A stretch of 64,000 nucleotides of DNA from Paracoccus bogoriensis (GCF_019431455.1 NZ_JAHYSR010000012.1:33902-97901); one strand, 5' to 3'. Shown: positions 52,261-61,194, counted from the first letter of the stretch. Numbers and translations: made by a program. The notes: generated from the sequence alone by a model not told the origin.

Positions 52261-53652
52261 ATGGCCCAGACTTACGACATGGTGGTGATCGGCGCCGGAC
52301 CCGGCGGTTACGTTGCGGCGATCCGGGGCGCGCAGCTCGGGCTCAAGGTCGCCTGCATCGAGCGCGAGCATCTGGGCGGCATCTGCCTGAACTGGGGCTG
52401 CATCCCGACCAAGGCCATGCTGCGCTCGGCCGAGGTCTATCACCTGATGCACCGCGCCAGGGATTTCGGGTTGAAGGCCGAAGGCATCGGCTATGACCTC
52501 GACGCGGTGGTCAAACGCTCGCGCGGGGTTGCCAAGCAGCTTTCCGGCGGCATCGGGCATCTGTTCAGGAAGAACAAGGTGACGGTCATCATGGGCGAGG
52601 CGAAGCTGGCCGGCAAGGGCAAGGTCTCGGTCAAGACCGACAAGGGCCACGAGGAGATCGCCGCAAAATCCATCGTGCTGGCCACCGGCGCGCGGGCGCG
52701 CGAGCTGCCGGGGCTGGAGCCGGACGGAAAGCGGGTCTGGAACTACAAGCACGCGCTGGTGCCGCCGCATATGCCCAAGAAGCTGCTGGTCATCGGATCG
52801 GGCGCCATCGGCATCGAATTTGCCAGCTTCTTCAACACGCTCGGCGCCAAGACGACCGTCGTCGAGGTGATGGAGCGCGTGCTGCCCGTCGAGGATGAAG
52901 AGATCAGCGCCTTCGCCAGGAAGCAGTTCGTCAAGCAGGGCATGACGATCATGGAAAAGGCGACCGTCAGGAAACTGGACCGCAAGGATGGCGTCGTGAC
53001 CGCCCATATCGAGACCGGAGACAAGGTCGAGACGCAGGACTTCGACACGGTGATTTCCGCCGTGGGCATCGTTGGCAATACCGAGGGTCTGGGCCTTGAA
53101 GAGGCCGGGATCAAGATCGACCGCACCCATGTCGTGACAGACGAATATTGCCGGACCGGGGTGGATGGCATCTATGCCATTGGCGATCTGGCCGGCGCAC
53201 CTTGGCTGGCGCACAAGGCCAGCCATGAGGGTGTGATGGTGGCCGAGCTGATCGCCGGTCGGCATCCCCATCCGATCAAGCCGGGCAGCATCGCGGGTTG
53301 CACCTATTGCCACCCGCAGGTCGCTTCGGTGGGCCTGACCGAGGCCAAGGCCAAGGAAATGGGCCATGATGTCAAGGTCGGCCGCTTCCCCTTCATCGGC
53401 AACGGCAAGGCGATCGCGCTCGGCGAGCCCGAAGGCATGATCAAGACGGTTTTCGACGCCAGGACCGGCGAGTTGCTGGGCGCCCATATGGTCGGCGCCG
53501 AGGTAACGGAACTGATCCAGGGCTATGTCATCGGTCGCCAGCTTGAAACGACTGAACAGGATCTGATGGAAACGGTCTTCCCGCACCCGACCCTGTCCGA
53601 GATGATGCACGAGGCGGTTCTGGACGCCTACGGCCGTGCGATCCATTTCTGA
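52261..53652 (+). CDS. lpdA: dihydrolipoyl dehydrogenase (E3)
   Basis: FAD enzyme that reoxidises dihydrolipoamide in 2-oxoacid dehydrogenase complexes or the glycine cleavage system. The 463-residue protein has the FAD motif VVIGAGPGGYVAAIRGAQLG, the redox disulfide GGICLNWGCIPTKAM, the NAD motif VIGSGAIGIEFASFF and the C-terminal His-Glu dyad HPTLSEMMHEA. No E1/E2 genes are nearby, so the partner complex cannot be named. A small GC hairpin follows the gene. Confidence 0.97.
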   Translation: MAQTYDMVVIGAGPGGYVAAIRGAQLGLKVACIEREHLGGICLNWGCIPTKAMLRSAEVYHLMHRARDFGLKAEGIGYDLDAVVKRSRGVAKQLSGGIGHLFRKNKVTVIMGEAKLAGKGKVSVKTDKGHEEIAAKSIVLATGARARELPGLEPDGKRVWNYKHALVPPHMPKKLLVIGSGAIGIEFASFFNTLGAKTTVVEVMERVLPVEDEEISAFARKQFVKQGMTIMEKATVRKLDRKDGVVTAHIETGDKVETQDFDTVISAVGIVGNTEGLGLEEAGIKIDRTHVVTDEYCRTGVDGIYAIGDLAGAPWLAHKASHEGVMVAELIAGRHPHPIKPGSIAGCTYCHPQVASVGLTEAKAKEMGHDVKVGRFPFIGNGKAIALGEPEGMIKTVFDARTGELLGAHMVGAEVTELIQGYVIGRQLETTEQDLMETVFPHPTLSEMMHEAVLDAYGRAIHF

Positions 53653-53690
53653 TCGCTCCGGCCGCTTGTTCTGACGGTTCTCGCTCTGAT

Positions 53691-53706
53691 GGGGGCTTGT
53701 GCCCCC
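53691..53706. terminator. small GC hairpin between lpdA and the acylase-family gene
   Basis: GGGGGC (53691-53696), loop TTGT, GCCCCC (53701-53706), between convergent genes. Short, without a strong T-run. Confidence 0.4.
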
Positions 53707-53721
53707 CTCCTGTCCCGGCCC

Positions 53722-56139
53722 TCAGTTCGCTGGAACCAGCGTGGTGATCCCGACCGAGGCCGCCCGCGCCAGCGCCGGGTCCAGCGACATGCCGATATAT
53801 TCACCCCGCCGCCAAAGCCGCGACAGGTCGTCGTAGTGGCGTGACAGCGGATGGCCTGATTGCCCGGTCGAAACGATGAAGACCGAGGAATCCGGATCGG
53901 CCAGATCGAAGACGCCCCGGAAGGTTGCGCCATCCTGGGCGGTAAAAGGCTTGGGTCCGCGTCCGAAAAGCCCGCTGCGCGCGACCGTGAAATCCCCGCC
54001 CGAGACCGATTGCGTGATGTTGGTGATCCAGCCCAGCGCCGGCAGGTTGCCCAGGCCGGGATGGATGTGCCGCGCCTCGTGCCGGTCGCCCCATCGCCAG
54101 CTTTCCACGTCGGGGCCGAAGCGCGCGGTCAGATCCTGGATCGCGCGGTCCAGTGCTTGCCGGGCGATGGTCGTGCAATCCTCGGTGGCCGCGCTCTGGA
54201 CGATGTCGCACCAGCGCGCCGCGCCGCCGGTGTTGCGAAACACGGCCTCGATGAAGGCGGGTTGCAGGCTGTGGATGTCATCCGCCAGAGGGCCGATCTC
54301 GTCCCGGATCAGGCGGTCCTGCAGCGCGCTCATCCATGCGGCATAGATCAGCGGCTCGGGCAGATGCTCGTTCATCGCGCCGTCCCATTCCGCCAGCAGC
54401 GCCAGCGCGTCCTGACGCTGGCGTTCGGGCGTGCCCGGCATGGCGGGGTCGCCGGTGAACCACAGATCCGCGCCGACCACGGGCAGCAGCGCGCGCGCTG
54501 CGGGGCTGACGATGTCCAGCTGCGCGGCGATGAAGCTGTCACGGGAATGGACCTCGCGGTCGCCCAGCAGACGCGCCAGACGCGATCGCCTCGGATCATG
54601 GCGGCCAGGCTCTTCGGTTGCCAGCGCGATTCCGCTTTCGGGCTGGGCCGGCGTATCGGCCAGAGCCATCTGGCCCACCCATTCGGCTGCGGGCAGCCAA
54701 CCCGGCGCGGGCAGAAGCCCGGCGGTCGGGTGATCGGCCCGGCGCTGCGGCATTGCGCCCGCCACAAGCGTATGGATCGCCTCGTCCGAGGCCAGCAGCA
54801 CGTTCAGCGCGGGCGCAACCAGCGGGCGTAACGCCTCGGCCGCGCGGTCGGCATCGGGACTGCGCATCAGCGCCATCAGCGCCGACATGCTGGCGTCGTC
54901 GGGTGTCAGGCCGGTCCAGCGCAGGGCGGCGACATGGCCGATGGGCACCACATCGCGCAGCCCCGGCTCAAGCCCCGGCACGACGGGGCCGTTGCGGGTG
55001 TCGCGCAGGGTGATGGTCTGATCCTCGCCGTCCAGCACGCGGATCAATTCGTGCCGGGTCTCGAAGTCCAGCCAGCCTTCAGGGCCGCGATAACGGTTCG
55101 GATTGCCCGGTTGGACCTCTTCGATGACGATATCGGCATCGTCCAGCCCGGCGGGCGTCAGCGCCCAGGCCAGATGCGGATTGCGCCCCGTCAGGACCAG
55201 CGGCATACCGGGAATCGTGGCGCCGATCACCCCGCCAGAGGACAGTTCCAGCCGCGCCAGGTAGAACAGCGACGGCGCGGTCAGGGGGCCATGCAGATCG
55301 CCCGCCAGCAGCGCGCCCTCGCCGATGGTGCGGCGGGGGGCGGCGGCAAAGGCGGTCGCGCCAAGCGACAGGCCGGGGCGCAGATAGGTCAGCGGCGCGC
55401 GCACGGCGTCACGGTCGCTGCGTCTCTCGGGATTGGCAAAGCGGGCCTCGGGGAAGATCTCGGCATAGGGCAGGGCGGGTTGGGGCAGGCCGGGCCGGGC
55501 GATGATTTCGGTGCCGTGCTGCGGCCAGGCCAGCGACAATCGGGCGCGCAGGATCTCGTCCGAGACCGCGTCGGTCATGCTGGCCGCGTAGAGCTTGAGG
55601 ATCGCCAGCGAATCGGCGGGCTGCCAATAGGCGATCTGGTCGGGGAACAGGAAGAACTCGGGCGCCCCGCGCCCCCGCGCGCCCTCGTTGACGATGCGGA
55701 TCCACTGGTTCACCCCGGCCGCGTAGGCCGCCAGCGCCTCGCGCGTGGGTTCGTCCTGCGCCTCGACGGCGCGGCGCGCCAGCGCATGAAGCCCCAGCCG
55801 CCGCATCAGGTCATCCTGCGGCAGGGCCCGGGGGCCGTGGATCTCGGCCAGGCGGCCCTGTGCGGTGCGCCGCAGCAGCGTCATCTGGAACAGCCGGTCC
55901 TGTGCATGGGCCAAGCCAAGTGCGAAGAATATATCCGCATCCGTTTCCCCGAAGATATGCGGCACGTTCTCGGTCGAGCGCACGATCTCGACCGGGGCCG
56001 AGATACCCTCGACCCGATGGCTGGCGGTATAATCGGGCAGAGATCGGACCGTGAAATACCAGGTCAGAACGCCCGCCAGAACCGTCAGGACCAGAAGCCC
56101 CACGGTCAGCCGCAGCAGCCAGCGAAACAGGGTCAGCAT
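53722..56139 (-). CDS. penicillin acylase family protein with replaced catalytic serine
   Basis: An 805-residue Ntn-hydrolase-family protein. An N-terminal membrane anchor (LLRLTVGLLVLTVLAGVLTW) precedes a normal alpha-region (ALGLAHAQDRLFQMTLLRRT) and the beta-region (LLAGDLHGPLTAPSLFYLAR, GATIPGMPLVLTGRNPHLAW). In active members maturation exposes Ser at the start of an S-N-x-(W/F) block 9 residues before a conserved Arg-Thr. Here that block reads G260-A261-T262-A263-F264 before APRRT, so Ser and Asn are Ala and Thr. It is either inactive, uses Thr262, or has another role. The oxyanion-type Asn in GRNPHLAW is kept. The frame is intact over its whole length, so it is not simple decay. Confidence 0.88.
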   Translation of the reverse strand: MLTLFRWLLRLTVGLLVLTVLAGVLTWYFTVRSLPDYTASHRVEGISAPVEIVRSTENVPHIFGETDADIFFALGLAHAQDRLFQMTLLRRTAQGRLAEIHGPRALPQDDLMRRLGLHALARRAVEAQDEPTREALAAYAAGVNQWIRIVNEGARGRGAPEFFLFPDQIAYWQPADSLAILKLYAASMTDAVSDEILRARLSLAWPQHGTEIIARPGLPQPALPYAEIFPEARFANPERRSDRDAVRAPLTYLRPGLSLGATAFAAAPRRTIGEGALLAGDLHGPLTAPSLFYLARLELSSGGVIGATIPGMPLVLTGRNPHLAWALTPAGLDDADIVIEEVQPGNPNRYRGPEGWLDFETRHELIRVLDGEDQTITLRDTRNGPVVPGLEPGLRDVVPIGHVAALRWTGLTPDDASMSALMALMRSPDADRAAEALRPLVAPALNVLLASDEAIHTLVAGAMPQRRADHPTAGLLPAPGWLPAAEWVGQMALADTPAQPESGIALATEEPGRHDPRRSRLARLLGDREVHSRDSFIAAQLDIVSPAARALLPVVGADLWFTGDPAMPGTPERQRQDALALLAEWDGAMNEHLPEPLIYAAWMSALQDRLIRDEIGPLADDIHSLQPAFIEAVFRNTGGAARWCDIVQSAATEDCTTIARQALDRAIQDLTARFGPDVESWRWGDRHEARHIHPGLGNLPALGWITNITQSVSGGDFTVARSGLFGRGPKPFTAQDGATFRGVFDLADPDSSVFIVSTGQSGHPLSRHYDDLSRLWRRGEYIGMSLDPALARAASVGITTLVPAN

Positions 56140-56292
56140 CGGGAAAATGTCCTTGGGGCTGAGGGTCGGCTGTCGGGCGGCGGGGGATTGACCCTGCCGC
56201 GCTTCGGGTGATGCTGTGGTCCATAAGCCAGCGCGCGGCTCATTTCAACGCAGGCGGGCGCGCGGGCAGGTTTGCGGCAACAAGGGGGCGAC

Positions 56293-57159
56293 ATGGCAAG
56301 GATTGCGTTTCTGGGCCTGGGGGTGATGGGCTTTCCGATGGCGGGTCATCTGATGCGCGCGGGCCATGGGGTGACGGTCTATAACCGCAGCCCTGCCAAG
56401 GCCCAGGCATGGGTTGCGCAGCATGGCGGCACCCACGCGCCCACCCCGCGCGAGGCGGCGTCCGGGGCCGATTTCGTGATGGCCTGTGTGGGCAATGACG
56501 ACGATCTGCGGCAGGTCTGCCTGGGCGCTGACGGCGCATTCGCGGGCATGACGCCGGGCGCGGTCTTTGTCGATCACACCACGGTCTCGGCCAAGGTCAC
56601 GCGCGAACTGGCCGAAGCCGCGCGTCAGGCCGGTCTGGGCTATGTGGATGCGCCGGTTTCGGGAGGGCAGTCGGGGGCCGAGAATGGGCAGCTTTCGGTC
56701 ATGTGCGGCGGCACCCCCGAGGATTACGCGAGCGCCAAGCCCGTGATCGACGCCTATGCCCGGATCTGCCGGCGCATGGGCGATGCGGGCGCGGGACAGA
56801 TGGCCAAGATGTGCAATCAGATTGCCATTGCCGGGCTGGTCCAGGGCCTGTCGGAATCGCTGGCCTTCGCGGAACGCGCGGGTCTGGACATCGAGCTTCT
56901 GGTCGAAGTCATCAGCCAGGGCGCCGCCGGAAGCTGGCAGATGGTCAACCGCCACAAGACCATGGCCGAGGGCCATTTCGACCACGGTTTCGCGGTGGAC
57001 TGGATGCGCAAGGATCTGGCCATCTGCCTTGAGACCGCGGACGAGATCGGCGCCTCGCTGCCTGTCACCGCGCTGGTCGATCAGTTCTACCATGAGGTTC
57101 AGCGCATGGGCGGGGGGCGGTGGGACACGTCCTCGCTGATCGCGCGGCTGCGGCGCTAG
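56293..57159 (+). CDS. NAD(P)-dependent beta-hydroxyacid dehydrogenase (3-hydroxyisobutyrate dehydrogenase family)
   Basis: A 288-residue cytosolic oxidoreductase with a Rossmann motif AFLGLGVMGFPMAGHLMRAG and NRS after strand 2, which suggests NADP preference. The substrate-binding signature is DAPVSGGQSGAENGQLSVM, with the catalytic Lys in GAGQMAKMCNQIAIAG. It could act on 3-hydroxyisobutyrate, tartronate semialdehyde or glyoxylate; the sequence does not decide. The start at 56293 is preceded by GGGGGCG. Its stop overlaps the convergent ribbon-helix-helix gene by 4 bases. Confidence 0.9.
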   Translation: MARIAFLGLGVMGFPMAGHLMRAGHGVTVYNRSPAKAQAWVAQHGGTHAPTPREAASGADFVMACVGNDDDLRQVCLGADGAFAGMTPGAVFVDHTTVSAKVTRELAEAARQAGLGYVDAPVSGGQSGAENGQLSVMCGGTPEDYASAKPVIDAYARICRRMGDAGAGQMAKMCNQIAIAGLVQGLSESLAFAERAGLDIELLVEVISQGAAGSWQMVNRHKTMAEGHFDHGFAVDWMRKDLAICLETADEIGASLPVTALVDQFYHEVQRMGGGRWDTSSLIARLRR

Positions 57160-57404
57160 GGGGCGCTGTGCGCGCGGGCCTCGGTCCGCGCCAGCACGAA
57201 CAGCCGCAGCGCGGTCGCAAGCCCGACACCGGGCGGGCGCTGCCGGTCGATGGCGCCGATCAATGCCGCGCGGGCCAGTCCGAGCGCCTCGGCCTCGCGT
57301 CCGAGGGCGCGCCAGAACGCATCCTCGAGCGTGACCGAGGTGGCGTGCCCCTCGATCAGGACAGAGCGTTTGCGCGGCGCGTCCAGCGGCGGCAGATCAG
57401 GCAT
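57156..57404 (-). CDS. ribbon-helix-helix domain protein
   Basis: An 82-residue protein starting MPDLPPLDAPRKRSVLIEGH. The segment RKRSVLIEGHATSVTLEDAF followed by WRALGREAEALGLARAALIG has the strand-helix-helix pattern of the DUF4319/AT-type ribbon-helix-helix proteins common in alphaproteobacteria. No antitoxin-toxin partner is visible. Starts at 57404 or 57407 overlap the end of the preceding DUF4169 gene, so the two are coupled. DNA binding is inferred from the fold. Confidence 0.78.
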   Translation of the reverse strand: MPDLPPLDAPRKRSVLIEGHATSVTLEDAFWRALGREAEALGLARAALIGAIDRQRPPGVGLATALRLFVLARTEARAHSAP

Positions 57405-57588
57405 CATCGCGTTCGGTCCGGTGGCCTTCCAGCCGGCGGCGGTCCAGTTCGGCCCTGGCCTCGCGGGCCTCGCGCAGGGCACGGGGTTCGCCATGCCTGG
57501 CGGCATTCGCATCGGCGGCCGCGCGGGCCTGGGCGCGGGCGCGGTTCTTGCGGAACTGGCGCAGGTTGATCGGCTTGGTCATGGCCAC
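57397..57588 (-). CDS. DUF4169 family small protein
   Basis: A 63-residue highly charged protein, MAMTKPINLRQFRKNRARAQ followed by Ala/Arg-rich helix (ADANAARHGEP, REARAELDRRRLEGH). This is the pattern of DUF4169 proteins. An alternative start is the second Met (57582). It sits between fumC and the ribbon-helix-helix gene; the DUF4169-RHH-fumC order recurs in related bacteria as far as I recall. Function unknown. Confidence 0.82.
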   Translation of the reverse strand: MAMTKPINLRQFRKNRARAQARAAADANAARHGEPRALREAREARAELDRRRLEGHRTERDDA

Positions 57589-57603
57589 CGCCTTGCAATG
57601 CAG

Positions 57604-57630
57604 AAGGGCGCCCCAGTCTGGCGCGCCCTT
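57604..57630 (-). terminator. hairpin after fumC
   Basis: AAGGGCGC (57604-57611) and GCGCCCTT (57623-57630) form an 8-bp stem just beyond the fumC stop; the minus strand then reads CTTCTGC. A candidate terminator or partial attenuator before the DUF4169 gene. Confidence 0.5.
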
Positions 57631-57650
57631 GTCGTCATGGTCAAGAGGGA

Positions 57651-59045
57651 TCAGCCCTTGGGGCCGATCATGTCTTCGGGGCGCACGATCCGGTCGAAGG
57701 TCTCGCCATCGACGAAGCCCAGATTGATCGCCTCTTCGCGCAGGGTGGTGCCGTTCTTGTGCGCGGTCTTGGCGACCTTGGTCGCGTTGTCATAGCCGAT
57801 GGTCGGCGCCAGCGCCGTCACCAGCATCAGCGATTCCTTCATCAGCTTCTCGATCCGTTCGACATTGGCCTTGGTGCCCACGACCATGTTGTCGGTGAAG
57901 CTGGAAGCGGCGTCGCCCAGAAGCTGCATGGATTGCAGCACGTTATAGGACATCATCGGGTTATAGACGTTCAGCTCGAAATGGCCCTGAGACCCGGCAA
58001 AGCCCACGGCTGCGTCATTGCCCATGACATGGGCGCAGACCATGGTCAGCGCCTCGGCCTGGGTCGGGTTCACCTTGCCGGGCATGATGGACGACCCCGG
58101 CTCGTTCTCGGGCAGGATCAGCTCGCCCAGACCCGAGCGGGGGCCAGAGCCCAGCAGCCGCATGTCATTGGCGATCTTGAACAGGCTGCCCGCCACCGTC
58201 TTGAGCGCGCCCGAGAACATGACCATCGCATCATGCGCGGCCAAAGCCTCGAACTTGTTGGGCGCGGTGACAAAGGGCAGGCCGGTGATCTTCGCGATCT
58301 CGGCAGCAATCGCCGTGTCCCAGCCCTTCCTGGTGTTCAGCCCGGTGCCGACCGCGGTGCCGCCCTGGGCCAGTTCGTAGATGTCGGGCAGGCAGGCCTT
58401 CACCCGTTCGATCCCCTTGCGGACCTGATGGGCATAGCCGCCGAATTCCTGCCCCAGGGTCAGGGGGGTCGCATCCTGCGTATGGGTGCGGCCGATCTTG
58501 ATGATGTCCTTGAATTCGTCCGACTTTGCCTCAAGCGCGGCGGCAAGCTTTTCCAGCCCCGGCAACAGCACGTCGCGCGCCAGCATCCCGATGGCGATGT
58601 GCATTGCGGTCGGGAAGGTGTCGTTGGACGACTGACCCATGTTGCAGTGATCGTTGGGGTGGACGGGTTTCTTGCTGCCCATCTCGCCGCCCATGATCTC
58701 GATGGCACGATTCGAGATGACCTCGTTGGCGTTCATGTTCGTCTGCGTGCCCGATCCGGTCTGCCAGACGACCAGAGGAAAGTGGTCGTCCAGCTTGCCC
58801 TCGAAAACCTCCAACGCGGCCTGTTCGATGGCATCGGCCAGATCGGCGGGCAGGTCGCCATTGGCGCGGTTCACGCGGGCGGCGGCCAGCTTGATCGCGC
58901 CAAGCGCCCGGATGATCGGGACCGGCTGGCGTTCCCAGCCAATCGGGAAGTTCATGATCGAGCGCTGCGTCTGCGCGCCCCAGTATTTCGAGGCGTCAAC
59001 CTCCAGCGGGCCGAAGCTGTCGGTTTCGGTGCGGGTCTTGGTCAT
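57651..59045 (-). CDS. fumC: class II fumarate hydratase
   Basis: Iron-independent interconversion of fumarate and L-malate in the TCA cycle. The 464-residue homotetrameric enzyme has [24 protein letters not shown] (split at residues 6-30), [34 protein letters not shown] and the lyase-family signature [13 protein letters not shown] with the catalytic serine loop. The ATG at 59045 has a GAGGGAGC site. It precedes the DUF4169 and RHH genes on the same strand. Confidence 0.98.
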   Translation of the reverse strand: MTKTRTETDSFGPLEVDASKYWGAQTQRSIMNFPIGWERQPVPIIRALGAIKLAAARVNRANGDLPADLADAIEQAALEVFEGKLDDHFPLVVWQTGSGTQTNMNANEVISNRAIEIMGGEMGSKKPVHPNDHCNMGQSSNDTFPTAMHIAIGMLARDVLLPGLEKLAAALEAKSDEFKDIIKIGRTHTQDATPLTLGQEFGGYAHQVRKGIERVKACLPDIYELAQGGTAVGTGLNTRKGWDTAIAAEIAKITGLPFVTAPNKFEALAAHDAMVMFSGALKTVAGSLFKIANDMRLLGSGPRSGLGELILPENEPGSSIMPGKVNPTQAEALTMVCAHVMGNDAAVGFAGSQGHFELNVYNPMMSYNVLQSMQLLGDAASSFTDNMVVGTKANVERIEKLMKESLMLVTALAPTIGYDNATKVAKTAHKNGTTLREEAINLGFVDGETFDRIVRPEDMIGPKG

Positions 59046-59073
59046 CGGGTCGCTCCCTCACGGTTTCGCGCGT

Positions 59074-59102
59074 GGTCTATCCTGTCGGGGCCTCGGGCGC
59101 AA
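59074..59102 (-). promoter_or_regulatory. candidate fumC promoter
   Basis: On the minus strand TTGCGC (complement of 59097-59102), 17 bases, TAGACC (complement of 59074-59079), 29 bases before the fumC ATG. Confidence 0.35.
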
Positions 59103-59132
59103 TTCGTATGCGACGGTATGCCGTCGCTAACA

Positions 59133-60023
59133 TCAGCCGCCCATCGCGCGGATCGCAGCGCGCAGGGCGGGCAGTTCGCTGTCGGGCAGGGGCAGGACGG
59201 GGGGCTGGGGGTCGGCCTCGGTCAGGTCCATCAGTTGGGCTGCGGCATGCATGACACGCAGGCTGCCATGGCGTCGGAACAGATCCCAGAGCGGCTGGAA
59301 CCGATCCTCGGTCGCGGCGGTGCCCGGCGCGTCTCCTGCCTGCGCCGCGCAGGACAGGGTCAGCGTCGCTTCGGGCCACAGCCCCGCCGCCACGCTGAAC
59401 CAGGCATCGGCCCGGTCCAGCAGCGCCCGCGTGCAGCCCCAATCGCCGCTATAGCCGATGACAAATCCCTCGGGCAGGGCGGGGCGCAGGGCCGCGATCT
59501 CGTCGGCGATGCTGCCTTGCGCAGGCAGCGGCATCTTGACCGCAGCGACATGGGGCAGGGCGGCCAGCCGCGCGATCAGGCCATGCGACATGGCGACATG
59601 GGTGGTCGAGGGGTTGTTATAGATGCAGAGCGGCAGGCCCCCGGCACCGGCCACGGCGGCGTAATGGGCGGCAATCTCGTCCTCGGTCAGGGGGGTGTAG
59701 CTGACCGGGGCCAGCAGCAGCCCCGCCGCCCCCGCATCCGCCGCATGGCGGGCCAGCGCTACGCTGTCGCGGGTGCTCAGCGCGCCCACGCCCACGATCA
59801 CCGGCACCCGCCCGCGTGCCACGTCCAGCGCAATCTCCGAGGCGCGGCGGCGTTCGTCCAGCGTCAGATAGGCATAGCTGCCGGTGCTGCCCAGAAGGCC
59901 GATGCCGTCCACACCGGCCCGGACCAGCCGTGTCAGGATGCGGCGCAGGTCATCCTCGATGACGCGGCCCTCGGGGGTGGCGGGGGTGATGGGAAAGGCC
60001 GACAGGCCGCGCATGACCGACAT
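59133..60023 (-). CDS. DapA-like aldolase (dihydrodipicolinate synthase family protein)
   Basis: A 296-residue TIM-barrel class I aldolase/lyase. The Schiff-base lysine is K163 in AAVKMPLPA and the catalytic tyrosine is Y135 in IYNNPSTTH. The pyruvate carboxylate loop, GTTGE in true DapA, reads GSTGS (residues 45-49) here, so lysine biosynthesis is unlikely and a sugar-acid or hydroxyproline-type substrate is more plausible. The product starts MSVMRGLSAFPITPATPEG. It lies 95 bases downstream of sspB on the same strand. Confidence 0.88.
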   Translation of the reverse strand: MSVMRGLSAFPITPATPEGRVIEDDLRRILTRLVRAGVDGIGLLGSTGSYAYLTLDERRRASEIALDVARGRVPVIVGVGALSTRDSVALARHAADAGAAGLLLAPVSYTPLTEDEIAAHYAAVAGAGGLPLCIYNNPSTTHVAMSHGLIARLAALPHVAAVKMPLPAQGSIADEIAALRPALPEGFVIGYSGDWGCTRALLDRADAWFSVAAGLWPEATLTLSCAAQAGDAPGTAATEDRFQPLWDLFRRHGSLRVMHAAAQLMDLTEADPQPPVLPLPDSELPALRAAIRAMGG

Positions 60024-60118
60024 GGGGCCTCCTCTGCTGCGATGGTCCGCATCAAGCCCGGTTGCGCCGCGTCAGGCAAGCCCCCGCGATGCCTCGAGCA
60101 GCGGCGGCAGGTCGGCTG

Positions 60119-60595
60119 CTACTTGCGCCAGCGGTCCAGACGCACGACCTCGCCCCCGCCCGGGGGGGGCGTGTCGTCGCCGTCATCCTCGGCGTCCAGC
60201 TCGTATTCGGCGTCCTCGTCCTCATCCTCGTCGTCATCGTCCTGGGTCTCGAAGCGCAGGCCGAACTCGACCGAGGGGTCCACGAAAGTGCGCAGCGCAT
60301 CAAAGGGGATGCGCAGCGGCTCGGGCGAATTGCCGAAGTTCAGGGTGATGGTGAAGCCCTTGTCGTCCACAATCAGGTTATCGAACCAGTGCTGGATGAC
60401 GATGGTCATTTCCTCGGGATAGCGGGCGCGCAGCCAGTCGGCCATCTGCACGCCGGGGTCGCGTGTGTCGAAGGTGATGAAGAAATGATGCTCGCCCGGC
60501 AGCCCCTCGTCGGAGACCTTGCGCAGGACGTTGGCGATCAAGCCCTGCATCGCGCGATGCATCATCCCGCCATAATCGATTCCGGCACGCGCCAT
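60119..60595 (-). CDS. sspB: SspB-like ClpXP adaptor
   Basis: Alphaproteobacterial-type SspB, which delivers ssrA-tagged and other substrates to ClpXP. The 158-residue protein starts MARAGIDYGGMMHRAMQGLI and contains EHHFFITFDTRDPGVQMADW and FDNLIVDDKGFTITLNFG, the SspB tag-binding fold. A long acidic run (DDDDEDEDEDAEYELDAEDD) precedes a conserved C-terminal peptide VVRLDRWRK, which matches the ClpX-binding tail. The 12-base palindrome CTTGATATCAAG lies 18 bases upstream of the start. Confidence 0.9.
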   Translation of the reverse strand: MARAGIDYGGMMHRAMQGLIANVLRKVSDEGLPGEHHFFITFDTRDPGVQMADWLRARYPEEMTIVIQHWFDNLIVDDKGFTITLNFGNSPEPLRIPFDALRTFVDPSVEFGLRFETQDDDDEDEDEDAEYELDAEDDGDDTPPPGGGEVVRLDRWRK

Positions 60596-60599
60596 GTCG

Positions 60600-60827
60600 T
60601 CACCCTTGCTGTCTTGATATCAAGCATAGGGATATGGGCGCGGAAGAAAAGGGGCGATGAGGCAGGGGAGGAAGGCAGGGAAATGCAGGATCGCCTGTGT
60701 GGATGGGTTTGTTTTTTGCAAGGGTGATTTTCGGGCGTTCGTGATCTGTGCGGATTGCGGCGATGTGTTCGGCCTGTCGAGGCGTTATCACTTCACCGCC
60801 GGCCTTGATGAATTCGGCTACGCCTGG
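60600..60827 (-). pseudogene. unrecognised reading-frame remnant
   Basis: An open minus-strand stretch without a good start reads GRYPGVAEFIKAGGEV, ITPRQAEHIAAIRTDHERP and KITLAKNKP, ending at 60600. The first half looks like a compact folded protein, the rest like read-through into intergenic DNA. I do not recognise the family. It probably is the 3' end of a gene lost together with the recombinase island beside it. Confidence 0.3.
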
Positions 60828-60853
60828 ATACCTGCCATGGCATCGTCCCGCTC

Positions 60854-61066
60854 AGGGTGACATGCTGCCCCCGGAGCCACGATCTGCGGCACAGCTTCGC
60901 CGACAAGACCCTCCTGGACGACTGCTGGGCGGGCGAGCCCGGCTCCCGCCTCGCGATCCTGTCCACCTGCCTTGGGCATACCGATCCCGGCAATATCTGC
61001 TGTTACTGTTGGCGGTGCCGAAGCTGCTGGCATTGAAAGGCGAGAGGCTCAAGCGACACCCGACAC
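60854..61066 (+). pseudogene. tyrosine recombinase remnant 1 (C-terminal part, frameshifted)
   Basis: From 60878 the plus strand reads HDLRHSFADKTLLDDCWAG, then LAILSTCLGHTDPGNI, the HxxR...LGH box of tyrosine recombinases. At about 61000 the similarity moves to the next frame as LAVPKLLALKGERL, equivalent to the WYLxAxPELLALAxERL end of this subfamily. The N-terminal half is absent. The subfamily with HDLRHxFAVRTLLxWYR and STYLGH normally sits in multi-recombinase modules. Confidence 0.65.
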
Positions 61067-61194
61067 AGCGCCAAGTCAGCCCGCAGGCCTATCGCAAGCC
61101 GCCGGGAAAGCTCGGCATCGAGGATCTCGTTGCGCTTCTGATGGGGCCTGCCGCGATGCGGTCCAGTGCCGGTTGGCCGGGCTCGTCACGGGCG

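Noticed and set aside
57759..60422. An 887-residue plus-strand frame
   Set aside because: It runs antisense across fumC, the DapA-like gene and sspB, all of which have clear family signatures, so it cannot be a real gene.
60613..60624. FNR/ANR box before sspB
   Set aside because: CTTGATATCAAG lacks the four-base centre of TTGAT-N4-ATCAA, so it does not fit the FNR consensus.
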